A stretch of 50,605 bases of DNA, from NCBI GenBank assembly GCA_018223185.1, contig JAAEYW010000031.1, positions 1-50,605 of the forward strand. Reading direction: 5' to 3'. This DNA comes from Oceanospirillales bacterium. GTDB lineage: Bacteria > Pseudomonadota > Gammaproteobacteria > Pseudomonadales > Balneatricaceae. Below the pieces are notes generated by a model that ran no database searches, had not been told where the DNA came from, and saw only the letters and a program-made list of their open reading frames with translations. The position numbers and the translations under genes were made by a program. This document shows, piece after piece, positions 35,141-43,591 of this stretch; the stretch's first letter is position 1; each line of letters begins with the position of its first letter.

Positions 35141-35416
35141 ATGATAACCAAACCAGACACTCAAACGGCGATGCGAAACCTGATAGCAGACATTCGCTCA
35201 GCGATTCCCTTCGACACGCCACAAGAGAAGCTTTGCAATGGTCCCTGCACCGGATGCGCCAAAAAGTTACTGGATTATCTCGACATGGAACTGGAGGAAA
35301 AAGAGACCTCAATTAATGCCGGGCAGATACCCGGTCTCGGAGAACTAAACCGCCTGAAGAAAAGCGCGGTAAAGATCCACGCAGCGCTCATCAAAAACGG
35401 CCTGATCAGAGAATAG
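35141..35416 (+). CDS. small conserved-looking hypothetical protein, 91 aa
   Basis: I do not recognise the family. The protein is soluble and mostly helical, with a compact cysteine motif CNGPCTGCAKK (C-x3-C-x2-C) near residues 29-39 that could bind zinc or an iron-sulfur cluster. A charged 'MELEEKET' segment and 'LGELNRLKKSAVKIHAALIKNGLIRE' follow. The codon usage looks ordinary for the region. It sits 28 bases after gmhB with the parS site between them and is probably in the gmhB transcript. Confidence 0.7.
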   Translation: MITKPDTQTAMRNLIADIRSAIPFDTPQEKLCNGPCTGCAKKLLDYLDMELEEKETSINAGQIPGLGELNRLKKSAVKIHAALIKNGLIRE

Positions 35417-35440
35417 ACCTTTAATACAGCAGAACAAATC

Positions 35441-36256
35441 TCAGATATACAGCGCGCGAAAGTGCCTGTCATTGTCATCCATGGTGTTACTGATTGCCGC
35501 CTTGATTGAAGAATCAATCTCAACAGAATCCTGCTCGTACAAGCCACACAGGGAGAGCGCTCTCTGCTTATCAACTGATCGTCCCAGATACTCATAAACC
35601 ACCCGGGCACAACACGGCATCCGTTCGCCGCTCCCGGACACTCCAAGCTTAAGACCACTCAGCCGGGAGACCCTATTCTTAAATGAAGGAAAGAGGATAG
35701 TTTGCGTCATCTCATTACCGGTCAGTGTTTCGTAATCCAACATGAAGATCCGGTCCGTCAGATAGTTGACAATACCCTGATACACGCCGTGAAATACTTT
35801 TTCACCCGGGTGTTCTCGCAAGCGCTCCGTGCGCTGATAGTAAACACGGTCATCCTGACGTTCGATACAGATAAGCGTTCTCAATATCCGTCCAGGATAA
35901 GCCATCGACTCGTAGTACTCGAAGTAATAGCCCAGATACTTTTCAAGAGAGGATAATCCAGCCCTTTGCAGACGAGCCAGATGTTCAGATTCCTGATGTG
36001 CGGTTTCATTAACCACAACAGGACGAGGACGGACTTTTATAAGACGTTCAAACTGCTCATGGGGCATCAGAATCTCGTGCTCTTCAACACCGAAGAAATC
36101 ACAAAAACGCAACAATGTATGAGCAGAAGGTTTATATCGACCACTCAGATAACGATTGAACTGAGGCCGGTTAATGTCGAGCCGCCGGCACACTTCCGCT
36201 ATTGATTTGTAATAGCTGCACAGTAGCCTGAGATTATTGGCAAAGTCCTGATGCAT
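35441..36256 (-). CDS. helix-turn-helix transcriptional regulator
   Basis: The N-terminal 60 residues form an XRE-type helix-turn-helix ('SIAEVCRRLDINRPQFNRYLSGRYKPSAHTLLRFCDFFGV'). The remaining 210 residues are a conserved-looking effector region with no recognised enzyme motif, possibly a ligand-binding domain. It is divergent from the AGCS symporter gene and faces a 7-bp inverted repeat in the shared promoter region. Control of the neighbouring amino-acid transport and catabolism genes is a reasonable inference. Confidence 0.8.
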   Translation of the reverse strand: MHQDFANNLRLLCSYYKSIAEVCRRLDINRPQFNRYLSGRYKPSAHTLLRFCDFFGVEEHEILMPHEQFERLIKVRPRPVVVNETAHQESEHLARLQRAGLSSLEKYLGYYFEYYESMAYPGRILRTLICIERQDDRVYYQRTERLREHPGEKVFHGVYQGIVNYLTDRIFMLDYETLTGNEMTQTILFPSFKNRVSRLSGLKLGVSGSGERMPCCARVVYEYLGRSVDKQRALSLCGLYEQDSVEIDSSIKAAISNTMDDNDRHFRALYI

Positions 36257-36343
36257 TCAGATCCTGCTCCACTTAACAACGCCCGGGGAACTTCATTCTA
36301 AAGCGGAAGCCGTGCCGGATGCAAAGCAATTGATGGCGCACAT

Positions 36344-36362
36344 TAGCGCAGTTAGTGCGCTA
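36344..36362. promoter_or_regulatory. candidate operator between the HTH regulator and the symporter
   Basis: TAGCGCA-GTTAG-TGCGCTA is a perfect 7-bp inverted repeat in the 220-base divergent spacer. It is the most symmetrical sequence there and is a plausible binding site for the adjacent regulator. Confidence 0.5.
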
Positions 36363-36476
36363 TCTGACACCAATATGTATTAAAGCATCAAATGTTCTAC
36401 ATCCCCTGATACTGATTAAATATTCGTCTCAATCACAAAAATAATAGCGACCCATGTCGCAAATGGAGACTGTCTT

Positions 36477-37949
36477 ATGTTGGAGTTTCTCAACGATCTG
36501 CTCTGGGGAAAAGTTCTGATTGGTGTGCTTATCACTCTGGGCCTCTGGTTTACGGTCGCATCACGGTTTGTGCAGTTCCGCTATTTTGGTCAGATGTTCA
36601 AAATTCTTAGCGGCAAACAGGCATTCAAACATGAACAGCAGGGCCACCTGAGTTCATTCCAGGCGCTGCTACTCTCCGTTGCCGGACGGGTGGGGGGCGG
36701 TAATATCGCCGGTGTTGCGGTTGCCATTACATTGGGTGGACCGGGTGCCATTTTCTGGATGTGGGTCATCGGCCTGATGGGCATGGCGACCAGTTACTTC
36801 GAATGTACTCTGGCACAAACCTTTAAAAAAGCAGAGCCGGATGGCACTTACCGGGGTGGCCCCGCATACTACATCCGTCGCGGTCTGGGTAAAAAATGGC
36901 AATGGCTGGCGGCACTCTATTCAGTATTACTGCTGGTCACTTTCGGCTTCGGCTTCACTGCGATGCAGTCGTACTCGGTTGCCACCTCTTTTGAGGATGC
37001 CTTTGGTATCCCAACCTACTACACCGGAATCGCACTGGCACTGGTTGTTGGTCTGATCATCTTTGGCGGTGTAAAGCGCATCGCCAAAGTATCCGAAATA
37101 CTGGTTCCGGTAATGGCGCTGGGCTACCTCGGCATCACTCTGGTGGTGCTGGGCCTGAACATCGAGCGTATTCCCGATGTCATCATACTGATTGTTAACA
37201 GCGCGTTTGGCCTTAATCCGGCAATTGGCGGCGGTATCGGCGCGGCCATTCTGATGGGCGTTAAACGCGGACTGTTTTCCAACGAGGCAGGACTCGGCAG
37301 TGCACCTAACGTTGCAGCGGTTGCCTATGTCCCACACCCGGCAAATCAGGGCATCGTGCAGGCGTTCTCAGTATTTATCGACACCCTGATCCTGTGCTCC
37401 TGTACCGCATTCATCATTTTGCTGAGCGGTATCTATGATCCTGCCACCATTGCCGGGCAGGGTGGCGTCGCGCTCACCCAATCCGCACTGGCCGATCATG
37501 TTGGTGAATGGGGCCGGATGTTCGTCAGTATTGCGTTGCTTCTGTTCGGTTTCAGCACCATTCTTTACAACTATTATCTGGGCGAAAACAGCCTGAATTT
37601 CTTTAGTGAAGAGAATCAGAATCTGTTTAATGCATTCCGGGTCGCGATCATCTGTCTGTGCTGCTGGGGAGCCATTATGGATCTGGGCACGGTATTCGCC
37701 TTTGCTGATGTCACCATGGGCTTACTCGCACTGGCAAACCTGCTGGCGCTGGCGCTACTGTTTAAGACCGGTCTGCGGGTGATGAATGACTACGAGCAAC
37801 AACGGAAAGATGGCATCGAAACTCCGGTATTCGACATCGAGAAATTCAGCGACCTGAATATTGATCCGGCCGCCTGGGATCAGGTACCGGCACAACACGA
37901 CGTAACCGATCAGTGTGCCGCCAATAACACGGCTAAGGCTATCTCCTGA
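36477..37949 (+). CDS. AGCS family sodium:amino-acid symporter
   Basis: This is a 490-aa membrane protein of the alanine/glycine:cation symporter family, which imports small amino acids with Na+. Family motifs are 'LSSFQALLLSVAGRVGGGNIAGVAVAI', 'GGPGAIFWMWVIGLMGMATSYFECTLAQ', 'GTYRGGPAYYI' and 'MGVKRGLFSNEAGLGSAPNVAA'. A polar C-terminal tail follows the last helix. The neighbouring aspartase and asparaginase suggest a substrate such as alanine, aspartate or asparagine, but the motifs alone do not decide this. ATG follows GGAG. Confidence 0.9.
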   Translation: MLEFLNDLLWGKVLIGVLITLGLWFTVASRFVQFRYFGQMFKILSGKQAFKHEQQGHLSSFQALLLSVAGRVGGGNIAGVAVAITLGGPGAIFWMWVIGLMGMATSYFECTLAQTFKKAEPDGTYRGGPAYYIRRGLGKKWQWLAALYSVLLLVTFGFGFTAMQSYSVATSFEDAFGIPTYYTGIALALVVGLIIFGGVKRIAKVSEILVPVMALGYLGITLVVLGLNIERIPDVIILIVNSAFGLNPAIGGGIGAAILMGVKRGLFSNEAGLGSAPNVAAVAYVPHPANQGIVQAFSVFIDTLILCSCTAFIILLSGIYDPATIAGQGGVALTQSALADHVGEWGRMFVSIALLLFGFSTILYNYYLGENSLNFFSEENQNLFNAFRVAIICLCCWGAIMDLGTVFAFADVTMGLLALANLLALALLFKTGLRVMNDYEQQRKDGIETPVFDIEKFSDLNIDPAAWDQVPAQHDVTDQCAANNTAKAIS

Positions 37950-38047
37950 TATTAACGAACATCCGCCGGTAACTGATTTTACCGGCGACACTCATAACCT
38001 AAATGGTAAAGGGCAGAGATGCCCAACCTCTGATGGAATCCTGACAA

Positions 38048-39463
38048 ATGAACACACGTCTCGAACATGACCTGCTGGGCGATATGGAAATTCCTGCGGA
38101 CGCCTGGTATGGCATCCAGACACAACGCGCGGTTGATAACTTCGCCATCACCGGCGTTCCCATTAGCCATTTCCCACAACTGGTGCAGGCACTGGCGATG
38201 GTAAAAATGGCCGCTGCGAAAGCTAACACCGACCTTGGCAGTCTTGATCCATATAAATCACAGGCGATTATTGCCGCCTGTGAAGATATTCGTGATGGCC
38301 ATCTGCACGATCAGTTTGTAGTCGATCTGATTCAGGGGGGCGCTGGCACCTCAACGAATATGAATGCCAACGAAGTGATTGCCAACCTGGCGCTGGAAAA
38401 ACTGGGCCACGGAAAAGGGCAGTACCAGTTTCTGCACCCCAACGATGATGTTAACCGCTCCCAGTCGACTAACGACGCTTACCCGTCAGCTGCCTGTCTG
38501 GCGATTCAGCTGGCTGCAGATCCGCTGATTGAGACCATCAGGAGCCTCATCGGCGCGCTCTCGGCAAAAGGGCACGAGTTCTCAGATGTGGTTAAGATGG
38601 GCCGCACCCAGATGCAGGACGCGGTACCGATGACACTGGGGCAGGAGTTTGAAGCCTTTGCAGTCACCCTGAGCGAAGATATCGATCGTCTGGGCGAAGC
38701 CAGCAAGCTGCTGTGTGAGATCAACCTCGGCGGCACCGCTATCGGTACCGGCATCAATACCCACCCGCAGTATGCGGCTCTGGCCGTCAACTATCTGGCA
38801 GAGATTTCCGGCAAGCCAATGGTGCCTGCAACAAATCTTGTTGAAGCAACCTCGGACATGGGCGCATTTGTACTGTTCTCTGGTGTTCTGCGCCGCTTTG
38901 CTATCAAGCTAAGCAAGATAGCCAATGACCTTCGACTGCTATCCAGTGGACCCCGCACAGGCTTTGGCGAAATCAAACTCCCGCCGATGCAACCCGGATC
39001 ATCAATCATGCCGGGCAAAGTGAATCCGGTTATTCCCGAGGCGGTCAATCAGACCGCTTATCAGGTAATAGCCAATGACCTGGCAGTGACCCTGGCCGCA
39101 GAAGCAGGGCAGTTGCAGCTCAACGCGATGGAGCCGCTGATTATCTACAATCTGCTGAACTCAATGAAGATGCTGGACTCTGCCTGCTCGATGCTGGAAA
39201 CCCGTTGCATACAGGGAATTGAAGCGGACCGTGAACGCTGCGCAGAACTAATGGATCGCAGCATCGGCTGCATTACTGCGCTGGTACCGCATATCGGTTA
39301 TGGCAATGCTTCACGAATCGCACAGATCGCTCTACACACAGGCCGCACGGTGCGTGAGCTGGTGCTGTCAGAAAAGCTATTAAGCGAAGCAGAGCTGGAA
39401 CACCTGCTCAGCCCACAATCAATGCTGGCGCCTCAGGCATTTACGCTGGAGAAACGTATCTGA
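38048..39463 (+). CDS. aspA: aspartate ammonia-lyase
   Basis: AspA deaminates aspartate to fumarate and ammonia. The N terminus 'RLEHDLLGDMEIPADAWYGIQTQRAVDNF' and the class signature 'GSSIMPGKVNPVIPE' are clear. 'QGGAGTSTNMNANEVIAN' and 'GRTQMQDAVPMTLGQEF' are further active-site regions. Aspartase is favoured over fumarase C by the N-terminal form and the adjacent asparaginase. Length of 471 aa is normal. It overlaps the asparaginase start by one base (TGATG). Confidence 0.93.
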   Translation: MNTRLEHDLLGDMEIPADAWYGIQTQRAVDNFAITGVPISHFPQLVQALAMVKMAAAKANTDLGSLDPYKSQAIIAACEDIRDGHLHDQFVVDLIQGGAGTSTNMNANEVIANLALEKLGHGKGQYQFLHPNDDVNRSQSTNDAYPSAACLAIQLAADPLIETIRSLIGALSAKGHEFSDVVKMGRTQMQDAVPMTLGQEFEAFAVTLSEDIDRLGEASKLLCEINLGGTAIGTGINTHPQYAALAVNYLAEISGKPMVPATNLVEATSDMGAFVLFSGVLRRFAIKLSKIANDLRLLSSGPRTGFGEIKLPPMQPGSSIMPGKVNPVIPEAVNQTAYQVIANDLAVTLAAEAGQLQLNAMEPLIIYNLLNSMKMLDSACSMLETRCIQGIEADRERCAELMDRSIGCITALVPHIGYGNASRIAQIALHTGRTVRELVLSEKLLSEAELEHLLSPQSMLAPQAFTLEKRI

Positions 39464-40494
39464 TGAAACGACAAATCCTGATTCTATACACTGGCGGTAC
39501 TATCGGCATGAAGTCGTCAGCTCAGGGCTATGCTCCGGATGACGGATTTGAAGCACTGCTGGACACTCGCCTGCGGCTTCAGCAAAGCCCGGACTCTATT
39601 CATCAGTTGCCGGATTACCATGTACTAAAGTTCAGCCAGCTGATCGACAGCTCCAACCTGATGCCCGAAGACTGGATACAGATCGGCCAGACACTGAATG
39701 ATAACTGGAACAACTATGATGGTTTTATAGTGCTCCATGGCACCGATACTATGGCCTACACTGCCTCAGCGCTGTCGTTTATTCTGCAGGGAATGAACAA
39801 GCCGGTGATCATCACCGGCTCTCAGATCCCGTTATCTGAGCTGCGTAATGATGCTCTGGATAATCTGGTCACCAGTCTGATTCTGGCGGGTAACTACGAT
39901 ATCCCAGAGGTCTGTATCTACTTTAATGGACGACTGCTTCGGGGCAATCGCAGTAAAAAAATTAAGAGCGCAGAACTGGATGCCTTTGACTCACCCAATT
40001 ATCCCTGGCTGGGGCAGGTGGGCATTCACATAGATATACAACATGAGTTGCTGCTGGAGCCGGGGCAACCGGACTTTCACCTGCCTCACTGCAACCCCAA
40101 CAGGGTTGTTATTGCACCGATCTACCCAGGCATCTCCGCCCGGGTGATCGATGCGTTACTGGACTCTGATGAGGTAAGGGCACTGATTCTGCAATCCTAC
40201 GGTGTTGGCAACCCGCCCGATCAGAACACAGCATTCATTGCGTCCCTGGAGCGCGCCGGCAACAACGGAGTCGTGGTTCTGAACACCACCCAGTGCCTGC
40301 AGGGCAGTGTGAACCAGGGCGCCTACGCTACCGGCGCAACCCTGAACCTGATCGGGGTCACTCCCGCTGCAGATCTCACCCTGGAAGCCGCTTTCACCAA
40401 ACTTCACTTCCTGATTGGCATGGGAGATGATGCCGCCACTATCCGGAAAAATATAACCCGGCCCCTCTGTGGCGAATGCAGTCCTACTGACTAA
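39463..40494 (+). CDS. ansA: type I L-asparaginase
   Basis: This enzyme hydrolyses asparagine to aspartate and ammonia. The catalytic threonines are in 'LILYTGGTIGM' and 'VLHGTDTMAYTASALSF'. There is no signal peptide, so it is the cytoplasmic type I form. Length of 343 aa is normal. It is coupled to aspA, and together they turn asparagine into fumarate and ammonia. Confidence 0.92.
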   Translation: MKRQILILYTGGTIGMKSSAQGYAPDDGFEALLDTRLRLQQSPDSIHQLPDYHVLKFSQLIDSSNLMPEDWIQIGQTLNDNWNNYDGFIVLHGTDTMAYTASALSFILQGMNKPVIITGSQIPLSELRNDALDNLVTSLILAGNYDIPEVCIYFNGRLLRGNRSKKIKSAELDAFDSPNYPWLGQVGIHIDIQHELLLEPGQPDFHLPHCNPNRVVIAPIYPGISARVIDALLDSDEVRALILQSYGVGNPPDQNTAFIASLERAGNNGVVVLNTTQCLQGSVNQGAYATGATLNLIGVTPAADLTLEAAFTKLHFLIGMGDDAATIRKNITRPLCGECSPTD

Positions 40495-40721
40495 GCCGTC
40501 ACACCAGTGTTCTAGTTATAACAGAAAGCACGGAGCGTCTGTCCTGCAGACACTCCAGGCTTCTGCCATTTCAACGACCCTGATCCTGCCATCGAAACAG
40601 GATATTCAAGCGTGATAACTTCTCGCAGAACGCTGTTTTGCAGTGCTATGCTGTAGGCAACTGATCGACCCGTTTATCTTCTCATCGCAGCTTGTTTGCA
40701 CAGTTCAGGGGCTATTAAAAT

Positions 40722-41693
40722 ATGGGATGCACAGGTTTAGTTTATGGCTATTCGCTGGATGGTAATGGCGGAGGATGCGCCCTGTCAGGGGACGATATTG
40801 ACAATGGTCTGCCCGAAGATCAGCTTATCTGGCTTCATTTTGATTATACCGATGCTGATACCCGTCACTGGATCACCGAGAAAAGTCAGCTGAGTGAGGT
40901 GGTCATTGATGCCCTCCTAACTGAGGAAAGCCGACCCCGTGCAACGCAGGTGAATGAAGGGCTTTTAATTGCCTTAAGAGGCGTCAACCTCAGCCCCGAT
41001 TCAAACCCCGAAGATATGGTGGGAATCCGAATCTGGATTGATGATAAACGGATTATCAGTACCCGCCGGCGACGAATGTTGTCAGCAAGTGATATCGTCG
41101 GTGCCATTGAGACAGGCACCGGTCCCACCAGCACTGGCGATTTTCTCGCTATGCTCTCATCCGCACTGATGGTGCGGATGCAGGACACCATCAACGATAC
41201 TGAAGATTATGTTGACTCAATTGAAGAGGAACTGGTGAGTTCCAGCAGCTACGATCTGCGAAACAAGATATCGGCAGTACGCCGGGTGGTGATCTCACTA
41301 CGACGCTATCTGGCGCCCCAACGGGATGCGTTGCAGCAGATGAACCAGACCAAAGTTAGCTGGCTGACAGAGGCTGACCGGCAAAATCTCCGGGAGGTAA
41401 CCGATACACTGACACGTTATATTGAAGACCTGGACTCAGCACGGGACCGTGCAGCGGTTGCTCAGGAGGAGTTATCCAACCGTCTGGCTGAACAGATGAA
41501 TAACAGAATGTATCTGCTGTCGATTGTTGCTGCGGTCTTCCTTCCCCTCGGCTTTCTTACCGGCTTACTGGGTATCAACGTCGGCGGAATGCCCGGCGCA
41601 GAAAATCCCTGGGCTTTCTGGATAGTCAGTGGATTTATGACGATTACCGTTGCGATACAACTATGGCTGTTTAAACGTAAAAACTGGTTTTAA
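40722..41693 (+). CDS. zntB: zinc transporter ZntB (CorA family)
   Basis: This is a CorA-type pentameric divalent cation transporter. A large soluble N-terminal funnel (with 'WLHFDYTDADTRHWI' near residues 37-51) is followed by a long helix and two C-terminal membrane helices. The pore signature is 'GINVGGMPG', in place of the GMN of magnesium CorA, which is typical of ZntB. The last residues 'LWLFKRKNWF' match the family end. No zinc operator was seen upstream. Confidence 0.9.
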   Translation: MGCTGLVYGYSLDGNGGGCALSGDDIDNGLPEDQLIWLHFDYTDADTRHWITEKSQLSEVVIDALLTEESRPRATQVNEGLLIALRGVNLSPDSNPEDMVGIRIWIDDKRIISTRRRRMLSASDIVGAIETGTGPTSTGDFLAMLSSALMVRMQDTINDTEDYVDSIEEELVSSSSYDLRNKISAVRRVVISLRRYLAPQRDALQQMNQTKVSWLTEADRQNLREVTDTLTRYIEDLDSARDRAAVAQEELSNRLAEQMNNRMYLLSIVAAVFLPLGFLTGLLGINVGGMPGAENPWAFWIVSGFMTITVAIQLWLFKRKNWF

Positions 41694-41712
41694 CGCTGCA
41701 TTAAAGCTGTAT

Positions 41713-41753
41713 CTGAAGACATGGTCGTCAGGCCAGAACCTGACGATCTTCAG
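41713..41753. terminator. nested palindrome at the convergent zntB and receiver-protein ends
   Basis: TCGTCAGG (41725-41732) pairs with CCTGACGA (41739-41746), and outer CTGAAGA (41713-41719) pairs with TCTTCAG (41747-41753) with a five-base bulge. It spans the minus-strand stop codon. No T run follows, so it may work as a folded 3' end for both transcripts rather than as a classic terminator. Confidence 0.5.
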
Positions 41754-42828
41754 GGAGCAGTTTATTAATTTTTTCACGCAGCGTTTCTTTATCTGCCGGT
41801 GTCACAATGAAGTCACGGGCGCCGGCTTTCAGGCAGCCTGAGAGTATCTCTTTATCCGGGTGTCCGGTTAGCAATATGACCGGAATATCCGTCAACTGAT
41901 TAAACTTCTGCATGTACGCCAACACTTTCAGAGCACTGAGATCAGACACTTCGTAATCGAGTAAAAGCAGGTCAGGCTGTCGACAGATCATCGCGGGCAG
42001 TGCTTCTTTGGCGCTCGCAAACACAATGGGGTTGTAGCCACAGTCAAAAAGAATCTGTTTAACGGGGGAAGCACTATGTGAATCAGTGTCAATCAGGGCA
42101 ACATTGGTCTTATTGTCTGAAACCGCAGGTATCTTCAGCTGAGTAATCTCGTTATAGCCCTCTTTAACGGTTTCAGCCCACTCTGACATCTCCCTCAATT
42201 TCCGGTCGCTTAGCTGCCGGGTCTGCTCCGCAACCTTGTTATGATCAACGGGCAGGGGGTGATCATAGTGCCCCGCAATCAGATCTGTCAGCTCATTCAG
42301 TGCCGCAGAAAAGGCATTCACCGTATCAGCCTGACATTCAACCCCTTTGTCGATATTACTGATGATGAAGCTATCAAGAACTTTTTTATGTTCAACCAGT
42401 TCTTCGCCAATAGAGGCTAAAGCCATCCGTTGCTCAGCATGAGCTACCGCGTCATCCGCCTGCTTAACCAGCAGGGCTAAACGGTGCATGTCATATATTG
42501 GTTTTACAATAAAATAGTTATCAACCGTCTGATTTAAGCAAAGCTCGTATGCCGCAGCAACATCCTTGCTTATACACAAAATAACCGAGTAATGCGGGCA
42601 ACGCTCGAGCGAAAACTCAGTGACAATCCGGCTATAACACTCCACTCCTTGCAGCAGATCCTGATATGCAATCAGAACGATTTTACGGGAGTTCTGCGCA
42701 AAGGCATCGCCGAAGTTATCCGGATCGGTCACGACCTCATGACCTTTTCTCCGTAAAAACTGTTCGGTATCATCATGAAGATGACTACCATCACTCAGAA
42801 CCAGTACCACCGATTTTGTCATCATCAC
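41728..42828 (-). CDS. double receiver-domain protein
   Basis: This 366-aa protein has a receiver-like domain at each end (about 5-115 and 240-362) joined by a helical segment with no HPt or output motif that I can identify. The C-terminal domain has the acidic pair 'ALIDTDS', the phosphoacceptor Asp in 'LLLLDYEVSD' and 'ILLTGH', but its usual Lys-Pro is Thr-Pro ('DFIVTPAD'). The N-terminal domain keeps 'FIVKPI' but lacks the phosphoacceptor Asp, reading 'IVLIAYQDLL' there. It is a lone gene convergent with zntB. The partner kinase is unknown. Confidence 0.8.
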   Translation of the reverse strand: MMMTKSVVLVLSDGSHLHDDTEQFLRRKGHEVVTDPDNFGDAFAQNSRKIVLIAYQDLLQGVECYSRIVTEFSLERCPHYSVILCISKDVAAAYELCLNQTVDNYFIVKPIYDMHRLALLVKQADDAVAHAEQRMALASIGEELVEHKKVLDSFIISNIDKGVECQADTVNAFSAALNELTDLIAGHYDHPLPVDHNKVAEQTRQLSDRKLREMSEWAETVKEGYNEITQLKIPAVSDNKTNVALIDTDSHSASPVKQILFDCGYNPIVFASAKEALPAMICRQPDLLLLDYEVSDLSALKVLAYMQKFNQLTDIPVILLTGHPDKEILSGCLKAGARDFIVTPADKETLREKINKLLPEDRQVLA

Positions 42829-42996
42829 TGAAATTCTCTGTTATCAATCCATAAGCCACTTACTATATTCCTCTCCGAAATATAGCCTAAATCCTGAACA
42901 AAAAGGCCACTTTTTGGTGACTCTCTGGACACACACCGGCCATTTTAGCGAGTTGATGCCATACTGTAATGATCCTATTAGTGAGTAGGGCGCAGT

Positions 42997-43377
42997 ATGA
43001 ACTCTCAACATAGACCGCTGGATTTTGATCATCTGGCAAAACTGGCTCAAACCAAACCGCAGGTACTGGAGCGTTATTTACGCTTGAAGATTAACCAGAT
43101 TATTAATGACTCAAGACCTGAAAACAAGATTCAGTTGCGGCGATTACAATTTCGGATCGACGCAATCAGATACCGGGCTAAGACACCGCTTGCGGCCTGT
43201 ATCAAGATATCTCAAATGATGCACGATGAACTTTGGTGTCTGAAAGAGGTATTGAATAGAAGTAAAGATTCGGCAAATCCGGCGGACTCTGCCAATGCCT
43301 CAGTAATAACAGATAACAGAACGCGATCTGTCGCAAAGGTGATACCACTGTCGCGTGCGACTAAATTTAAAGCCTGA
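42997..43377 (+). CDS. DUF3135 family protein
   Basis: This is a small soluble protein of 126 aa. The sequence 'LDFDHLAKLAQTKPQVLERY', then 'RRLQFRIDAIRYRAKTPLAACIKISQMMHDELW', follows the DUF3135 pattern found in many marine gammaproteobacteria. The last 40 residues are polar and variable. The function is unknown. It diverges from the receiver-protein gene and converges on the DUF3095 gene. Confidence 0.8.
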   Translation: MNSQHRPLDFDHLAKLAQTKPQVLERYLRLKINQIINDSRPENKIQLRRLQFRIDAIRYRAKTPLAACIKISQMMHDELWCLKEVLNRSKDSANPADSANASVITDNRTRSVAKVIPLSRATKFKA

Positions 43378-43591
43378 GTCAGTCATGAGCCGTTTTCCCT
43401 GTGAATGATAGTGAAATACTGCTGCACGTTAAAGCGATAGAGATCCTATGACACACCCGGTCAACAGCGGGGTAGTTGTCAGGTAACAACCGCTGTCGCC
43501 CCGGATCCTGCGTTTTATTACATCGATGGTGATTCCGGAAGAGTGCATTAAGCCCGCAACCGACTTTCTCAACGAACGTTCGCAGCAGGCT

